Origin: Rotaria socialis
Taxonomy: Eukaryota > Rotifera > Eurotatoria > Philodinida > Philodinidae
Assembly: GCA_905331475.1 (NCBI GenBank)
Contig: CAJNYU010000350.1
Coordinates: forward strand, 310,001-374,000
DNA: 64,000 bases
Direction of reading: 5' to 3'
Each line of letters opens with the position of its first letter. The first letter of the stretch is position 1. The translations under genes were made by a program, and so were the position numbers. A model generated the notes under the pieces. It worked only from the letters and a program-made list of their open reading frames with translations, searched no databases and was not told where the DNA came from. This document shows positions 63,501 to 64,000 of the stretch, piece after piece.

Positions 63501-64000
63501 TTTCAAGGAAGGACGTAAAACTAAAGTTCCATGTATAAAAATTTTATTAAATCATATTAAGATCGCTGAAAACAAGATTGATTAACGGTTCATCGATGAA
63601 AAATGGATAGAGTATATAATTTAATGATTTTTTTGAAAGATTCTTCAAGTATTATCGAATATTTCTATGAATATTCAATTCAAATTTTAATAAAAATAAT
63701 TCTAGAGCCAAAATACTAATAGATATAATAATTCGAGCGATCAGAGCACTTTGAGATTTTCAGTATTTGTTTTCAGCACCGTTATTGGTTAATTAAATTT
63801 TTTCTATTAAAATAATGTGTAAATATAAATTTACTAAGTTTGATGTAGAAAATGAATTTCCGAGAACCGTAATTTCTTGTCATTGGTCATACATAATATT
63901 CAACTAAATTTATGTATTCTATTTTTGATCGTGTTTTATTTGTCACACAAGTCATTTTAATACCTCTGGAGATTTGAATTGCACAATTTCACGCCTAGAA
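60551..64000. other. Non-coding DNA to the end of the window
   Basis: About 3.4 kb of AT-rich DNA with only short frames that lack recognisable domains. No RNA gene or repeat family was identified by eye. Confidence 0.45.

Noticed and set aside
1..64000. CRISPR array, prokaryotic operon or viral genome
   Set aside because: No regularly spaced direct repeats were seen, genes have spliceosomal introns and animal-specific families, and no viral proteins were recognised.

Overview
The window looks like nuclear DNA of a bdelloid rotifer (phylum Rotifera). It is AT-rich. Genes are split by many short introns, often 45-65 bp, with GT..AG ends. The proteins are animal-specific (Otx homeobox, protocadherin, EMI/EGF protein, TRAPPC13, SNU13, RNF41), and the first gene resembles the large bdelloid F-box/LRR-like family. 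The species cannot be fixed from the sequence. Exon coordinates were read by eye from splice signals, reading frame and remembered family similarity, so boundaries need transcript support.

Layout. 1-2579: 3' part of an F-box/LRR-like gene (+). 2580-9687: gene-poor DNA with microsatellites and an 86-bp perfect inverted repeat. 9688-12534: seven-exon protocadherin (+). About 13420-14210: a decayed partial copy of the glycosidase gene found at 31872. 17701-21717: fifteen-exon secreted EMI/EGF-repeat protein (+). 21718-26737: three kinds of non-coding DNA, including a fold-back repeat and a 750-bp hAT-like MITE. 26738-28639: S41-type peptidase with signal peptide and hydrophobic C-terminus (+). 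29114-29833: TMEM86/YhhN lysoplasmalogenase (-). 31872-34274: secreted GH36-like glycoside hydrolase (+). 35679-39455: nine-exon FBXO16 homologue (-). 39747-44059: NOPCHAP1, TRAPPC13 and SNU13 in tight head-to-tail order (+). 45044-45796: coiled-coil protein (+). 45903-46273: small MITE. 46274-54134: gene desert. 54135-55321: Otx homeobox gene (+). 59148-60550: RNF41/NRDP1 E3 ligase (+). 60551-64000: no gene recognised.

The most interesting structure is 39455-44059. FBXO16 and NOPCHAP1 are divergent over 291 bp that contains a consensus RFX X-box. NOPCHAP1, TRAPPC13 and SNU13 follow each other with only about 92-97 nt between each stop codon and the next 3' splice acceptor, and each acceptor lies shortly before the next ATG. 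This is the expected geometry of a trans-spliced operon; bdelloids are known to use spliced-leader trans-splicing. NOPCHAP1 and SNU13 both belong to box C/D snoRNP biology, so the arrangement may also make functional sense. No wholly new protein system was seen. The remaining novelty lies in repeats, gene organisation and unusual family members.
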